NCBI GenBank assembly: GCA_964455395.1
Contig: CAYVWB010000019.1
Location: forward strand, 1 to 63,945
Direction of reading: 5' to 3'
Origin: CAYVWB01 sp964455395
GTDB taxonomy: Bacteria; Desulfobacterota; Desulfovibrionia; Desulfovibrionales; Desulfovibrionaceae
DNA: 63,945 nt
Part shown: piece after piece, positions 44,483-53,584 of the stretch
How positions within the stretch are numbered: position 1 is the first letter of the stretch
Layout of the letters: each line of letters opens with the position of its first letter
Made by a program: the position numbers and the translations under genes
Notes under the pieces: model-generated
Database searches by the model: none
What the model was told of the DNA's origin: nothing
The model's input: the letters and a program-made list of their open reading frames with translations, nothing else

Positions 44483-45480
44483 GCGGACTCCTTGGACGTG
44501 GAAGCTGCTTCCAGAATGCGCACCACGCCCAAAGCGTGTTGTGCGTCCGTCTCGCAGTGGGCGTTCCCTTGGATGCAATCGATGAAGTGGTCAATCTCGG
44601 TTTTCAACGGCTCCAACCAGTTGATCTGTGGCATGAGAATGTCGCCAGATCGATGAGTAAACCTGAAAAAATCGTTGGCGTCAAAGTCCATGGGGTGTGA
44701 CTCGACCCTGTCTATGCCCTTGTCATAAATAGTGATTTTGTTGGTGGCGAGGTCGTCGTACACGACCATCTTGCGCGAACCGACCACTGTGAGCCGACGC
44801 ACTTTCTGGGGGTCCAGCCAACTCACTTGGATGTTGGCCAGCACTTTGTTCGGGTACTCCACATTGAGGAAGACGATATCGTCCACCCCGGGTTGCATGT
44901 AGTCCATGCCGGCGCGTCGCACGCGCACGGGGGCGGGATCGTCCAGGAGATACTGAATGATGCTGATGTCGTGCGGGGCCAGGTTCCACAAGGCGTCCAC
45001 ATCTTGACGGATGCGGCCCAGGTTCAGCCGCTGGCTGTACAGGTAGAGCACGTCGCCAAGCGAGCCCGACCGCACCAGCTCTTTCAGGTAACGCACGGCG
45101 GCGTTGTACAGGAACGTGTGGCCGGCCATGGCCACCAGACCTTTGCTGGCGGCCTTGTCGCGGATGCTGGCCACTTCGTCCACCGACCGCGCCATGGGCT
45201 TTTCCACAAGAACATGTTTCCCCGCTTCCAAGGCGACCATGGCTTGCTCGAAGTGCAAGGCCGCCGGCGTGGCGATGACGACGCCGTCCACGGCGCTGTC
45301 GCGCAGCACCATATCGAAATGTTCTGTGGGGGTGACGCCGGGGTAGTTGGCCGCCACATACTCGCGTCGGTCAAGGGCGGTGTCGCAGACGTAGCGCATC
45401 CGGCAGCGTGTGTTGGAAGAGAGGTTGCGAAGGAGGTTGGGTCCCCAGTAGCCGCACCCGACTTGCGCGAGATTCACCAT
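44479..45480 (-). CDS. Gfo/Idh/MocA family NAD(P)-dependent dehydrogenase
   Basis: A 333-residue oxidoreductase with the dinucleotide motif Gly8-Cys-Gly-Tyr-Trp-Gly13 and catalytic Glu93-Lys94-Pro95, followed by a Gly-His-Thr-Phe-Leu-Tyr-Asn segment and a His-Asp-Ile in the substrate domain, all typical of the family. ATG 45480 is used; an ATG nine bases upstream is less well placed. It is the first gene of the long minus-strand run and probably oxidises a hexose C3 or C2 to feed the aminotransferase beside it. Context resembles WlbA, but the substrate is not proven. Confidence 0.85.
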   Translation of the reverse strand: MVNLAQVGCGYWGPNLLRNLSSNTRCRMRYVCDTALDRREYVAANYPGVTPTEHFDMVLRDSAVDGVVIATPAALHFEQAMVALEAGKHVLVEKPMARSVDEVASIRDKAASKGLVAMAGHTFLYNAAVRYLKELVRSGSLGDVLYLYSQRLNLGRIRQDVDALWNLAPHDISIIQYLLDDPAPVRVRRAGMDYMQPGVDDIVFLNVEYPNKVLANIQVSWLDPQKVRRLTVVGSRKMVVYDDLATNKITIYDKGIDRVESHPMDFDANDFFRFTHRSGDILMPQINWLEPLKTEIDHFIDCIQGNAHCETDAQHALGVVRILEAASTSKESA

Positions 45481-45763
45481 GGCCTTCATCCTTGACGTGG
45501 GTGGCGGTCGCTGCCTTGACAACGCGAGGAAGCGATCGATGTGCTTGGTCGTTTTTGCCTGTCGTCAACACGCGGGGGTGGAATGCAAGAACCGTGCAGG
45601 CAGGTGGGCGACAGGGCGCCGAAGGGCCGATACGTCGCACCACGGCGAGGGCGCTCATGGAAGACTCGGCGCAATGACGCCTCAAGCTTTGCTTTTCTTT
45701 GCCGATGGTTTAATGAAACCAAAACGTGGGTTCGACTGAGAACTCCATACCGCAAGGCGTTTC

Positions 45764-46735
45764 ATGGCGCAATCCGACCATACCCACCCCCTCTTCGACC
45801 GCACGAAGCTGGCCATCGCTCCCCTCAGCGAACGCGTCCACGACCTGGATGCTTCCGTGGTCATGGATTTGCAGCCGAGCGCAGCGTGCGCGCCGGGGGT
45901 GGCCGCCTTCGCGCAACGCCTGCGCCTCGCCAAGGAGGCGGACGCTGCGCGTATCGTGATGATGGGCGCGCATGTGCTTCGCGCCGGCGTGCAGCGATAC
46001 CTCTTCGACTTGATGGAGCGGGGCTTCGTCACGTGTCTGGCTGTGAACGGCGCATGTCTCATCCACGACTACGAGCTGGCTCTGATCGGGAAGACCACGG
46101 AATCCGTGGCGAGGTATGTGGCGAGCGGCCAGTTCGGCTTGTGGCGGGAAACAGGCCGCATCAACGATATCGCCACTGTGGCTGCACACGAGGACCTGGG
46201 CTTGGGCGAGGCAGGCGGCAAGGCCATCCTTGAGGGCGACTTCCCGCACAAGAATATCAGCATCTTCGCCAAAGCCTACGAGCTGGGCGTCCCGGTCACG
46301 GTCCATGTGGGCGTCGGCTACGACATCGTCTGCGAGCATCCCAACTACGACGGCGCTGCGTGGGGCCAAGCCTCCTATACGGATTTCCTGCGTTTCGCGC
46401 ATGTGGTCGGAGCGCTGGAAGCAGGCTCGTTGATGAGCTTCGGCAGCGCGGTCATGGCTCCGGAAATTTTTCTCAAGGCGTTGGCCATGGCGCGCAACGT
46501 GGCGCGCCAAGAGGGCAAGCGCATCGCCAGTTTCGCCACATTGGTCTGCGATCTGGTGGACTTGCCGGAGGACTTCAGCCGGGAAGCGCCACGTGGGTCG
46601 CCCGCGTACTACTTCAGACCGTGGAAAACACTGCTGGTGCGGACCGTGGCGGACGGCGGCGAGAGTTTCTACGTGCGCGGGCCGCATCACGAAACCATCC
46701 CGAGCCTCTGGACTGCGCTGCGGGAGGAGGGGTGA
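45764..46735 (+). CDS. Uncertain: deoxyhypusine-synthase-like protein of unknown function
   Basis: A 323-residue cytosolic protein. The segment Gly-Ala-His-Val-Leu-Arg-Ala-Gly followed by Ala-Val-Asn-Gly-Ala, Ile-His-Asp-Tyr-Glu, and Gly-Gly-Lys-Ala reminds me of the NAD-binding part of the deoxyhypusine/homospermidine synthase superfamily, but the key lysine motif is not evident, so I rate this weakly. A C-terminal Tyr-Tyr-Phe-Arg-Pro-Trp-Lys-Thr block looks conserved. AAGG precedes ATG 45764. It is coupled to the following radical-SAM gene by a TGATG overlap, so the two may act on the same molecule. Confidence 0.4.
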   Translation: MAQSDHTHPLFDRTKLAIAPLSERVHDLDASVVMDLQPSAACAPGVAAFAQRLRLAKEADAARIVMMGAHVLRAGVQRYLFDLMERGFVTCLAVNGACLIHDYELALIGKTTESVARYVASGQFGLWRETGRINDIATVAAHEDLGLGEAGGKAILEGDFPHKNISIFAKAYELGVPVTVHVGVGYDIVCEHPNYDGAAWGQASYTDFLRFAHVVGALEAGSLMSFGSAVMAPEIFLKALAMARNVARQEGKRIASFATLVCDLVDLPEDFSREAPRGSPAYYFRPWKTLLVRTVADGGESFYVRGPHHETIPSLWTALREEG

Positions 46736-47811
46736 TGGCGGACATCCACCACATCGACAGCCACAAGTTGCATTACCATCCGGAACGCACCGCAGCCTGG
46801 CTGCGTGGTGAATGCATCTACCCCATCTACATGGAAATAAGCCCCTCCGGCGCGTGCAACCACCGGTGCGTGTTCTGCGGCAAGGACTTCATGGGCTACC
46901 GCGCCGCCTTCCTGGATACGGCAATGCTGAAAGACCGTCTCACCGAGATGGGGCAGCTTGGCGTCAAGAGCATCATGTACGCAGGCGAGGGCGAACCCTT
47001 TCTCCACAAGGACATGGCGACTTTGGCCGTGCATACCAGACAAAGTGGCGTCGATGTGGCCTTCACCACCAATGGCGTGCTGCTGACGCCGCGGAACCTG
47101 GAGACGGTGCTGCCTGTCACCTCCTGGATTCGGATAAGCTGCAACGCCGGCTCCCCGGAGACCTACGCCGACGTACACGGCGCGAAGGCCGCCGACTTCG
47201 AACGGGTGATGCGCAACCTGGCCGACGCGCGACGCATCAAGGAGGCCACAGGCAGCGCGTGCACTCTGGGCGTGCAGATGCTCCTGCTGCCCGAAAACAA
47301 CCACGAAGCCTTGACGTTGGCGCGCCGTGTGCGCGACGCAGGGGCTGACTACTTCGTGGTAAAACCCTATTCCCACAACCCCAAATCCCTGACCCGACGC
47401 TACAAAGACATCACCTACGGCGACCTCCAGACATTGGAAGCAGAGCTGAAGACGCTGCACGACGAAGCTGCGGGTTTCCATGTGATCTTTCGCTCCCTCG
47501 CCATGCACTATTGGGACGCGCAGGAAAAAGGCTATGGCCGTTGCTACGGGCTGCCCTTCTGGGCGTATGTGGACGCCGAGGGCAACGTGTGGGGATGCAG
47601 CATGTACCTCCAGGACGAGCGGTTCCGCTACGGCAACCTCAACAGCGAGAGCTTTCAAGCCATCTGGGAGGGCGAGAAGCGCCGCAGCTCCCTGGCGTGG
47701 GTGGAAAACGAACTGGACCCGGCATATTGCCGCGTGAACTGCCGCATGGACGCTGTGAACCGCTTTCTCTGGCGACTGCGGCGGCGACCGGAACACGTCA
47801 ACTTCATCTGA
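46735..47811 (+). CDS. Radical-SAM/SPASM-type protein
   Basis: A 358-residue enzyme with Cys41-x3-Cys45-x2-Cys48, Ala-Gly-Glu-Gly-Glu-Pro and, at the C-terminus, a Trp-Ala-Tyr-Val-Asp strand before Trp-Gly-Cys-Ser, then Tyr-Cys-x3-Cys, a partial SPASM set. A strong GGGAGGAGG site lies upstream. It is translationally coupled to the gene before it and stands just ahead of transketolase genes. Reaction unknown; a modification of a sugar or a polyamine-like group would fit the neighbour. Confidence 0.83.
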   Translation: MADIHHIDSHKLHYHPERTAAWLRGECIYPIYMEISPSGACNHRCVFCGKDFMGYRAAFLDTAMLKDRLTEMGQLGVKSIMYAGEGEPFLHKDMATLAVHTRQSGVDVAFTTNGVLLTPRNLETVLPVTSWIRISCNAGSPETYADVHGAKAADFERVMRNLADARRIKEATGSACTLGVQMLLLPENNHEALTLARRVRDAGADYFVVKPYSHNPKSLTRRYKDITYGDLQTLEAELKTLHDEAAGFHVIFRSLAMHYWDAQEKGYGRCYGLPFWAYVDAEGNVWGCSMYLQDERFRYGNLNSESFQAIWEGEKRRSSLAWVENELDPAYCRVNCRMDAVNRFLWRLRRRPEHVNFI

Positions 47812-47824
47812 ATCGAGGCCTTTC

Positions 47825-48673
47825 ATGAACGAATCCTGCAGCGCATGGCACGATGTCGCTTTGGCGGCTCCCCTGGACGCGCGGTCCTTGAATCTGCGGC
47901 GCTTGGTGATGCGCGCGCTGCTCGCCGCCGGTCGCGGGCACTTGGGGTCAAGCATGAGTCTCGTGGAAATCTTGCGCGTGCTGTACGACGACGTGTTGCA
48001 TCATGATCCACAAACGCCCACGGCAGCCGACCGCGACCGCTGCATCCTCTCCAAAGGCCATGGATGCCTGGCGCTCTACGCGCTGCTGGCGGACAAGGGC
48101 TTTTTTTCCGTGGAGGAGCTCGACAGGTTCTGTGGACAAAACGCCATGCTGGGCGGCCACCCGAGCGCCAACAAGATTCCCGGCGTGGAAGCGAGCACAG
48201 GCGCGCTGGGGCACGGCCTTTCCATCGGCGTCGGCATGGCGTTGGCAGGCAAACGCGCCGGCGCGACGCATAAGGTCTTCGTGGTGCTGGGCGATGGCGA
48301 ATGCAACGAAGGCGCCGTGTGGGAAGCCGCCATGAGCGCAGCCAAGCATGGTGTGGACAACCTCGTCGCTGTGGTGGACTACAACAAGCAGCAGTCCTGG
48401 GGGAAGACATGCGAGGTCCAGGACCTGGAGCCCTTTGCCGCCAAGTGGCGCGCCTTCGGATTCGCCGTGCGGGAAGTGAATGGCCACGACGTCTCCGCCT
48501 TGCGAAACGTCCTGAAGAACGTCCCCTTCGAACCGGGCAAGCCCTCCGCCGTCATCTGCCATACGGTGAAGGGCAAAGGCGTCAGCGTCGCCGAGGATAA
48601 TCTGGCGTGGCACCACAAGAGCAAATTCAGTGACGAGGAACAGCGGCTATTGAGTGACGAGCTGGCCGGGTAG
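47825..48673 (+). CDS. Transketolase, N-terminal (TPP-binding) subunit
   Basis: A 282-residue thiamine-diphosphate-binding half of a split transketolase: Gly-His-Leu-Gly-Ser-Ser near 38-43, Ser-Lys-Gly-His-Gly at 76-80, Gly-Ala-Leu-Gly-His-Gly at 126-131, and the metal/pyrophosphate motif Gly156-Asp-Gly158 ending at Asn187. The C-terminal half is encoded at 49255-50178. Split transketolases in polysaccharide islands can supply sedoheptulose 7-phosphate or transfer a ketol group to a sugar. The gap to the partner holds an unknown gene (48690), unusual for such pairs. Confidence 0.88.
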   Translation: MNESCSAWHDVALAAPLDARSLNLRRLVMRALLAAGRGHLGSSMSLVEILRVLYDDVLHHDPQTPTAADRDRCILSKGHGCLALYALLADKGFFSVEELDRFCGQNAMLGGHPSANKIPGVEASTGALGHGLSIGVGMALAGKRAGATHKVFVVLGDGECNEGAVWEAAMSAAKHGVDNLVAVVDYNKQQSWGKTCEVQDLEPFAAKWRAFGFAVREVNGHDVSALRNVLKNVPFEPGKPSAVICHTVKGKGVSVAEDNLAWHHKSKFSDEEQRLLSDELAG

Positions 48674-48689
48674 GCTTGGGAGCACGCGT

Positions 48690-49262
48690 ATGCTATTCGA
48701 AGAATGGGCAGCCACCGAACTCGCGCCGGGTCCGCTGGCGGATGAGGCGTCACACTTGGCGCGCCTGTCATTGCTGCGCATGCTCCAGACGGACAAGTAT
48801 GGCTGCTGGCGCGCGTCCGTATATCCCATCCACAGGCGACCGCAGGCCTTGCCTCGACGCGACGACGTGACGCTGGACGTGGACGCGTACGACGGCGACG
48901 CGGCTTGTTGTGTTCACGAACCGGCCGGACAGAGCGCGACCATTCATTCCATTGAATCGGCGCCGATGAACGACGCGGCTCTGGTGTGCAGCATCAATAC
49001 ACATGAGAGTGAAGGGCGTATCCCTGTCGACATGGACTTTGAATTCGCCGGGTCGGAGGCGCTTCAAGTCGCTCTTGGGAGAGTGCGAAAATATGCGCTC
49101 GCAGTGCGTGTTCGCGCCCAGCACCACATGACGCGACTGCGGTACGCGCCCTTGTCGTGGGGCCATGAGCAGTCCCGGGCGCGTCGCCTTGCTTGCGGCT
49201 CCCATGGTCCGGATGGGGCGGACTCTGTTTTCCACGCGACGCACGGGGACATGCATGCGTAA
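48690..49262 (+). CDS. Unknown protein encoded between the two transketolase subunits
   Basis: A 190-residue protein that I do not recognise. It looks genuinely coded: GGGAG lies seven bases before ATG 48690, the reading frame has mixed GC/AT third positions and balanced composition, and its stop overlaps the next start by eight bases (ATGCGTAA). It is acidic in the middle, has no signal peptide or TM helix, and shows Cys-Cys at about 76-77. Its placement suggests a part in the transketolase complex, or a recent insertion between two subunits that are normally adjacent. Confidence 0.6.
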   Translation: MLFEEWAATELAPGPLADEASHLARLSLLRMLQTDKYGCWRASVYPIHRRPQALPRRDDVTLDVDAYDGDAACCVHEPAGQSATIHSIESAPMNDAALVCSINTHESEGRIPVDMDFEFAGSEALQVALGRVRKYALAVRVRAQHHMTRLRYAPLSWGHEQSRARRLACGSHGPDGADSVFHATHGDMHA

Positions 49263-50178
49263 GAAATGTCTGGAAATGGTGAGTGAGCTGGCCCGCCGTG
49301 ACGCGCGGGTCTGGTTCGTGGGCTCCGACCTGGGAGTCGGGACCATGGCGGCGTTCCAGGAAGAATTTCCGGATCGTTTCGTGATGGAGGGTATCTGCGA
49401 ACAGCATGCTGTGGGCCTGGCGTGCGGACTGGCCTTGGAAGGCGCTGTGCCTTTCGTGAACACCATCGCCACGTTCATCGTCCGGCGCGCTCTGGAGCAG
49501 GTGAGCCTGGACGTCGCCATGCACGACTTGCCGGTGCGCTTCATCGGCAACGGTGGGGGCGTTGTCTATGCGCCGCTTGGCTCCACGCATCTCGCCTTCG
49601 AGGACATCGCCTTGATGCGCGCCATCCCCAACATGACCATCGTCTGTCCGGCGGACGCCGAAGAGATGGCGCGTTTCATGAATGTCAGCATGGAGTGGCC
49701 CCATCCCATCTACATTCGCCTGGCCAAAGGCTACGACCCCATCGTCACGGACCCGGCGCATGGATTCGCCATTGGCCGCAGCGCGCTGTACGGCGCCGAA
49801 GGGGATGTGCTGCTGGTCACCACCGGGATCGGGTTGCGCGTGTGCCTGGAGAGCCGCGAGTTGCTGGCGTCGCGAGGGGTTCGGACAGCCATCCTGCACA
49901 TGCCGACGATCAAACCTCTGGACGTGGAAACGCTCTGCACGGCGGCGCGGGGGCGCAGGGTGGTCTGCGCCGTGGAGGAGCACAGCATCATCGGCGGTCT
50001 GGGCTCAGCCGTAGCGGAAGTCCTGATGGAAGCGGGCCTGGGCGGCGTGCGCTTCAAGCGCGTGGGCTTGCCGGACGCCTGGCCGGACCATTACGGCAGC
50101 CAAATCGAAATAATGTCCCGACACGGCGTCTGGGCTGACGGGCTAAGCGACGTCATCAGCACATTTCTGCAAGGATAG
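49255..50178 (+). CDS. Transketolase, C-terminal subunit
   Basis: A 307-residue pyrimidine-binding half: Gly-Ser-Asp-Leu-Gly near 23-27, Glu49 in Gly-Ile-Cys-Glu-Gln-His (the glutamate that activates thiamine), the Gly-Asn-Gly-Gly-Gly loop, and a final nucleotide-free Rossmann domain with Glu-Glu-His-Ser-Ile-Ile-Gly-Gly-Leu-Gly. ATG 49255 overlaps the stop of the preceding gene. It partners the 47825 product to form an active enzyme. Alternative annotations for such a pair are DXS-like or pyruvate-dehydrogenase E1-like enzymes, but transketolase is the closest match. Confidence 0.86.
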   Translation: MRKKCLEMVSELARRDARVWFVGSDLGVGTMAAFQEEFPDRFVMEGICEQHAVGLACGLALEGAVPFVNTIATFIVRRALEQVSLDVAMHDLPVRFIGNGGGVVYAPLGSTHLAFEDIALMRAIPNMTIVCPADAEEMARFMNVSMEWPHPIYIRLAKGYDPIVTDPAHGFAIGRSALYGAEGDVLLVTTGIGLRVCLESRELLASRGVRTAILHMPTIKPLDVETLCTAARGRRVVCAVEEHSIIGGLGSAVAEVLMEAGLGGVRFKRVGLPDAWPDHYGSQIEIMSRHGVWADGLSDVISTFLQG

Positions 50179-50182
50179 ACGC

Positions 50183-50842
50183 ATGCGCACCATGGATTTC
50201 TTCACTCCACTCCACACCCGCACCCCGCGCGAATACTTGCCGCGCATGCTGGATGACAAGGTCCGCTGCATGGAGGTGGCCAAGCGTTTTGAAGCTGAAT
50301 ACTGGGACGGCGACCGTCGCTACGGCTACGGGGGCTATGTCTACGATGGCCGCTGGAAAGCCGTGGCTTTGGCGATGCAGGACGCCTACGGGCTGTGTTC
50401 CGATGCGCGCATTCTGGATGTGGGCTGCGGCAAGGCTCATCTGCTTTACGAGCTGCGTCAGCTGTTGCCTGAAGCGGAACTGTTCGGCTTCGATGTTTCC
50501 TTCCACGCCATCGAAACGGCGCCGGAAGCCATCCGGGAGGCGCTGCTTATCCACAAGGCGCAGAATCCCTATCCCTTCCCGGATGACGCATTCGACCTTG
50601 TTCTGTCCATCAACACATTGCACAATCTGGAGATTTTCGATCTCAAGGCGGCGCTTCAGGAGATCGAACGGGTGGGCCGCCAGAAGTACGTTTGCGTGGA
50701 GAGTTACCGCACGTCTCAAGAGCTCTTCAACCTTCAGTGTTGGGCGCTTACCTGTGAGGCGTTCCATTCGGAACGCGCATGGCGTTGGCTCATGAAGGAG
50801 TTCGGCTACACCGGGGACTGCGAGTTCATTTTTTTCGAGTAA
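50183..50842 (+). CDS. SAM-dependent methyltransferase
   Basis: A 219-residue class I methyltransferase with motif I Ile-Leu-Asp-Val-Gly-Cys-Gly-Lys at about 76-83, Gly-Phe-Asp-Val-Ser, and Asp-Leu-Val-Leu-Ser-Ile-Asn-Thr-Leu-His. A Tyr/Gly-rich N-terminal segment (Arg-Tyr-Gly-Tyr-Gly-Gly-Tyr) may form the substrate lid. It follows the transketolase by four bases and ends the plus-strand unit, tail to tail with hddA. Likely to methylate a sugar of the same pathway. Confidence 0.82.
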   Translation: MRTMDFFTPLHTRTPREYLPRMLDDKVRCMEVAKRFEAEYWDGDRRYGYGGYVYDGRWKAVALAMQDAYGLCSDARILDVGCGKAHLLYELRQLLPEAELFGFDVSFHAIETAPEAIREALLIHKAQNPYPFPDDAFDLVLSINTLHNLEIFDLKAALQEIERVGRQKYVCVESYRTSQELFNLQCWALTCEAFHSERAWRWLMKEFGYTGDCEFIFFE

Positions 50843-50896
50843 GCGAGCGCAGCCCGCGCCACGGCCACGCCGCAAGCGTCGGACTGGCGGCCTGCT

Positions 50897-51868
50897 TCAT
50901 TCGAAGCGTTGCAGCCGTGCGCCTTCGAAGTCGATCCGAAATGCCAGAGTGCGCAGGCCCAAGGCGGCGCTCAGCGTCTCATGGTCCGGGTGGTCCAGAA
51001 GCAGAAAGCCCCCGCCGCCGGCTCCCAAAAGCTTCCCCCCTGTCGCGCCCAACTCGCGAGCGTGTTCGTAGAGGGCGTCGATGTCGCTGGTGGTCACCGC
51101 GTCGGTCAAGCCCCGTTTGAGCAGCCAGCCCTGGTGGAGGATGTCTCCCATGGCCCGGGCGTCGTTCCCGGTCAGGTCGCGCTCCAGCACATCCACTTGC
51201 GCCACCATGCGCTGCAAGGCGCGCAGCGCGCCCTCGTCAGACTCCATGGCGCGCGCCTGACGCCGCAGAAGTCGGGAGGCGCTCCGCTCGCCGCCCACAG
51301 CGTACAGTCGCAGGCGTTGTTCCAGTCGAGCCATGGTGGTCCGGGCGAGGTGCACAGGCTGCACCTGGACGCTATCATCCGCATGGAAGCGGATGACGTT
51401 CAATCCGCCGCAGGCGGCGGCGTATTGATCCTGTTTGCCGATGGGCTCGCCCAGAATGTCCAACTCTATCGTGCATGCCTCCGCAGCGAGCTGGAGCGGG
51501 GAAATGCGTTCTCCACGATACGCGTAGAGCGCGTGCAGCAAGCCCACGGTGAACGCGCTGGAACTGCCGAGGCCCGTGCCGGCGCGCACGTCCGCGAAAC
51601 TGGCTATCTCGATTCCCTTGTGCACGCCCACCCGCTGCAAGCACGCGCGCACGATGGGGTGACGGATTTCCTCCACCCGCTCCACATCCTCCACCTGGGA
51701 ATATTTGATGCGAATCTTGTCCTGAAAATACGGATGGATGACCACGTACATGTAGTGACGAACCGCAGCAGAGAGCACCGCGCCGCAGCGGTTGGGCACG
51801 TAGAAGGCGGGCAGGTCGCTGCCGCCGCCAGCGAAGCTGACCCGAAACGGAGTGCGGGTGATGATCAT
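50897..51868 (-). CDS. hddA: D-glycero-alpha-D-manno-heptose-7-phosphate kinase (GHMP kinase)
   Basis: A 323-residue GHMP-family kinase: Arg-Thr-Pro-Phe-Arg-Val-Ser-Phe-Ala-Gly-Gly-Gly-Ser-Asp at 5-18, the ATP-binding Gly97-Thr-Gly-Leu-Gly-Ser-Ser-Ser-Ala105, and Gly-Ala-Gly-Gly-Gly-Gly-Phe near the C-terminus. This is the HddA signature, converting heptose 7-phosphate to the 1,7-bisphosphate in the GDP-heptose route. Its start overlaps the stop of the HddC/GmhB fusion (ATGA). The isomerase gmhA is at 58261. Fucokinase-like function is the main alternative, but the gene neighbourhood favours heptose. Confidence 0.87.
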   Translation of the reverse strand: MIITRTPFRVSFAGGGSDLPAFYVPNRCGAVLSAAVRHYMYVVIHPYFQDKIRIKYSQVEDVERVEEIRHPIVRACLQRVGVHKGIEIASFADVRAGTGLGSSSAFTVGLLHALYAYRGERISPLQLAAEACTIELDILGEPIGKQDQYAAACGGLNVIRFHADDSVQVQPVHLARTTMARLEQRLRLYAVGGERSASRLLRRQARAMESDEGALRALQRMVAQVDVLERDLTGNDARAMGDILHQGWLLKRGLTDAVTTSDIDALYEHARELGATGGKLLGAGGGGFLLLDHPDHETLSAALGLRTLAFRIDFEGARLQRFE

Positions 51869-53145
51869 GATGGGTTCCGGAGAATGATGTCCACGGCGTG
51901 CGCGAGGTCCGCCGCTCGGAAGTCGGGCTGCGCCTGCAGGGTCGTGTCGCTGAGGAGGATGGTCCGCGAACCGGCCTTTTCGCCAGCCAGGACGTCACAC
52001 TCGCTGTCGCCGACAGTCCAGGAGCGGGCCAAGTCGATATGCAAATGATCCGCCGCTTCCAGCAACATGCCGGCTTCCGGCTTGCGGCAACCGCACGTGA
52101 TTTTGAAGGCGGGATTCTCCTCGGGGTAGCCGGCGTCCGGGTGGTGGGGACAGAACCGGAGCAGGTCCAGACGCGCGTCGTGTTCAGCCAGGAGCAGTTC
52201 CAGACGGTCATGGATGCGGACCACATCGTCGATGGCGCACAGGTTGCGAGCCACCACCGACTGATTGGTGACCAGCACCGTCAGCAAACCGGCTGTGTTC
52301 AGACGGGCGATGGCGGGGCCTGCGTCGGGCAAAAGCTCCAGATCCTCGGGCTTGTGCAGCAAGTCCACGGCGCGCACGATGGTGTTGTCCCGGTCCAGGA
52401 ACACGGCTGGACGAGGGCGCCGGAGGGTCATCGCGGCGGGCGCGGCGTGCGCCACGTCGTTGCGTACGCGCGCCAACCTGGAAGGCGCGCCCATGTCCTT
52501 GATGTATTCCGGCGTTCGATACGCAGCCAGACGCGCGCCACGGGTGAGACAAACGGGCAGCACGTCATGCGTCAGATCGGAAAACCCGTCGGGGATGTGC
52601 TCCAGAAGCGCAGGGGAGAGGCAAAGGAGGGCGGCGTTGCCCAGGTTGCACGGCGGTGGGCTCCGGTGGGGTTTGCGGAGGATGCGCAGCACGCCGTCAG
52701 CGTGGTCCGTCAGCACCAGGTCGCTGTCCTCGGGGTGGTCCGTGGGATGCACGGCGAGCGTGGCCATGGGGCGGCGCTGCGTATGGAAGCGAGCCATGCG
52801 TTGGAGGTCCGCGTCCACATAGACATCGCCATACAGCAGCATGAAGTCCTCCGTCACCCGCCCGCGCAGCGCATTCAGCGCGCCGCCGGAACCGAGCGGA
52901 GAAGCCTCGCGCAGGTGATGGATCGTCAAGCCGAACCGCGAGCCGTCGCCGAAGTGCGTCTCGATGACTTCGCTTTTGTAACCGGTCAGCAGAAAGACGC
53001 GGGAAAAGCCCTGTGCAGCCAGGCTCCGTACGTGATGCTCCAGCAGGGGTTTGCCAGCGATCTCCACCATGGGCTTGGGGATGTCGTCAGTCAGGGGGCG
53101 CAGGCGTTCGCCCCGCCCTCCGGCCAAGATGGCGGCCGTCTTCAT
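51865..53145 (-). CDS. Sugar nucleotidyltransferase (HddC-like) fused to GmhB-like heptose-bisphosphate phosphatase
   Basis: A 426-residue fusion. Residues 1-230 are an intact nucleotidyltransferase: Gly9-Gly-Arg-Gly-Glu-Arg-Leu15, Pro-Lys24-Pro-Met, and Tyr-Gly-Asp-Val (105-108). Residues 245-426 are a HAD phosphatase with Asp251-Arg-Asp253, a zinc site Cys332-Pro-His-His and Cys351-Gly-Cys353, and Gly-Asp-Ser. Together with HddA next door this gives three of the steps from heptose 7-phosphate to an NDP-heptose (kinase, phosphatase, nucleotidyl transfer). TGGAG precedes ATG 53145. The nucleotide (GDP in the classical HddC route) is not proven here. Confidence 0.85.
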   Translation of the reverse strand: MKTAAILAGGRGERLRPLTDDIPKPMVEIAGKPLLEHHVRSLAAQGFSRVFLLTGYKSEVIETHFGDGSRFGLTIHHLREASPLGSGGALNALRGRVTEDFMLLYGDVYVDADLQRMARFHTQRRPMATLAVHPTDHPEDSDLVLTDHADGVLRILRKPHRSPPPCNLGNAALLCLSPALLEHIPDGFSDLTHDVLPVCLTRGARLAAYRTPEYIKDMGAPSRLARVRNDVAHAAPAAMTLRRPRPAVFLDRDNTIVRAVDLLHKPEDLELLPDAGPAIARLNTAGLLTVLVTNQSVVARNLCAIDDVVRIHDRLELLLAEHDARLDLLRFCPHHPDAGYPEENPAFKITCGCRKPEAGMLLEAADHLHIDLARSWTVGDSECDVLAGEKAGSRTILLSDTTLQAQPDFRAADLAHAVDIILRNPS

Positions 53146-53584
53146 GTGTGCTCCATGGCTGGACTCGTGGGACCTTCCCGCAGCGCGGGCGCGGCGCGCC
53201 GACCTTGAGGGCGCCCGGCGTCTCGCCCGGGACGCGTGGTGCAGGTGAGGACATCCTCGTCGGCATGAGGCTGACACATCGGCAGTGTTTCGACAAGAGG
53301 GGGGCGCACAGTCCCTCTCCGTGAAGGAACAGGGGGCGCGCCACGCGAACCGCCAAGGGGTCGTCGCGACGGGGCCCGGGTCGCTATAGCTTCTTGACCT
53401 CCTGGCCGATAGGACGCAGAGAAGAGGACGCGGCGTGGTCGGCGACGCCCTGGACGGCGCGTTTCTCCCCCCCCGTTCACCCGGCGCGGTCGTCATTGAG
53501 TGTCACAGCCCCATGAATGAAGGTGAACGCGCACGCAGCGGGGCCGCCCCGTCTGGTGTGTTTGGACGCAAGCGCCAGGAACAC
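53146..53584. other. Divergent intergenic region
   Basis: A 439-bp region between the minus-strand heptose genes and the plus-strand B12 radical-SAM unit. It should hold both promoters; I see no convincing hexamers. A plus-strand ATG at 53513 is in frame with the radical-SAM gene but lacks a ribosome site. No other gene is supported. Confidence 0.45.

Noticed and set aside
20045..47811. RiPP precursor peptides next to the radical-SAM genes
   Set aside because: I looked in the gaps at 19.4-20.0, 26.4-26.8, 32.2-32.3 and 45.5-45.8 kb and saw no short Cys-, Lys- or Trp-bearing peptide with a ribosome site. Very short precursors could still be missed.
50843..50896. Terminator between the convergent methyltransferase and hddA
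   Set aside because: The 54-bp gap has no stem longer than a few bases and no T run.
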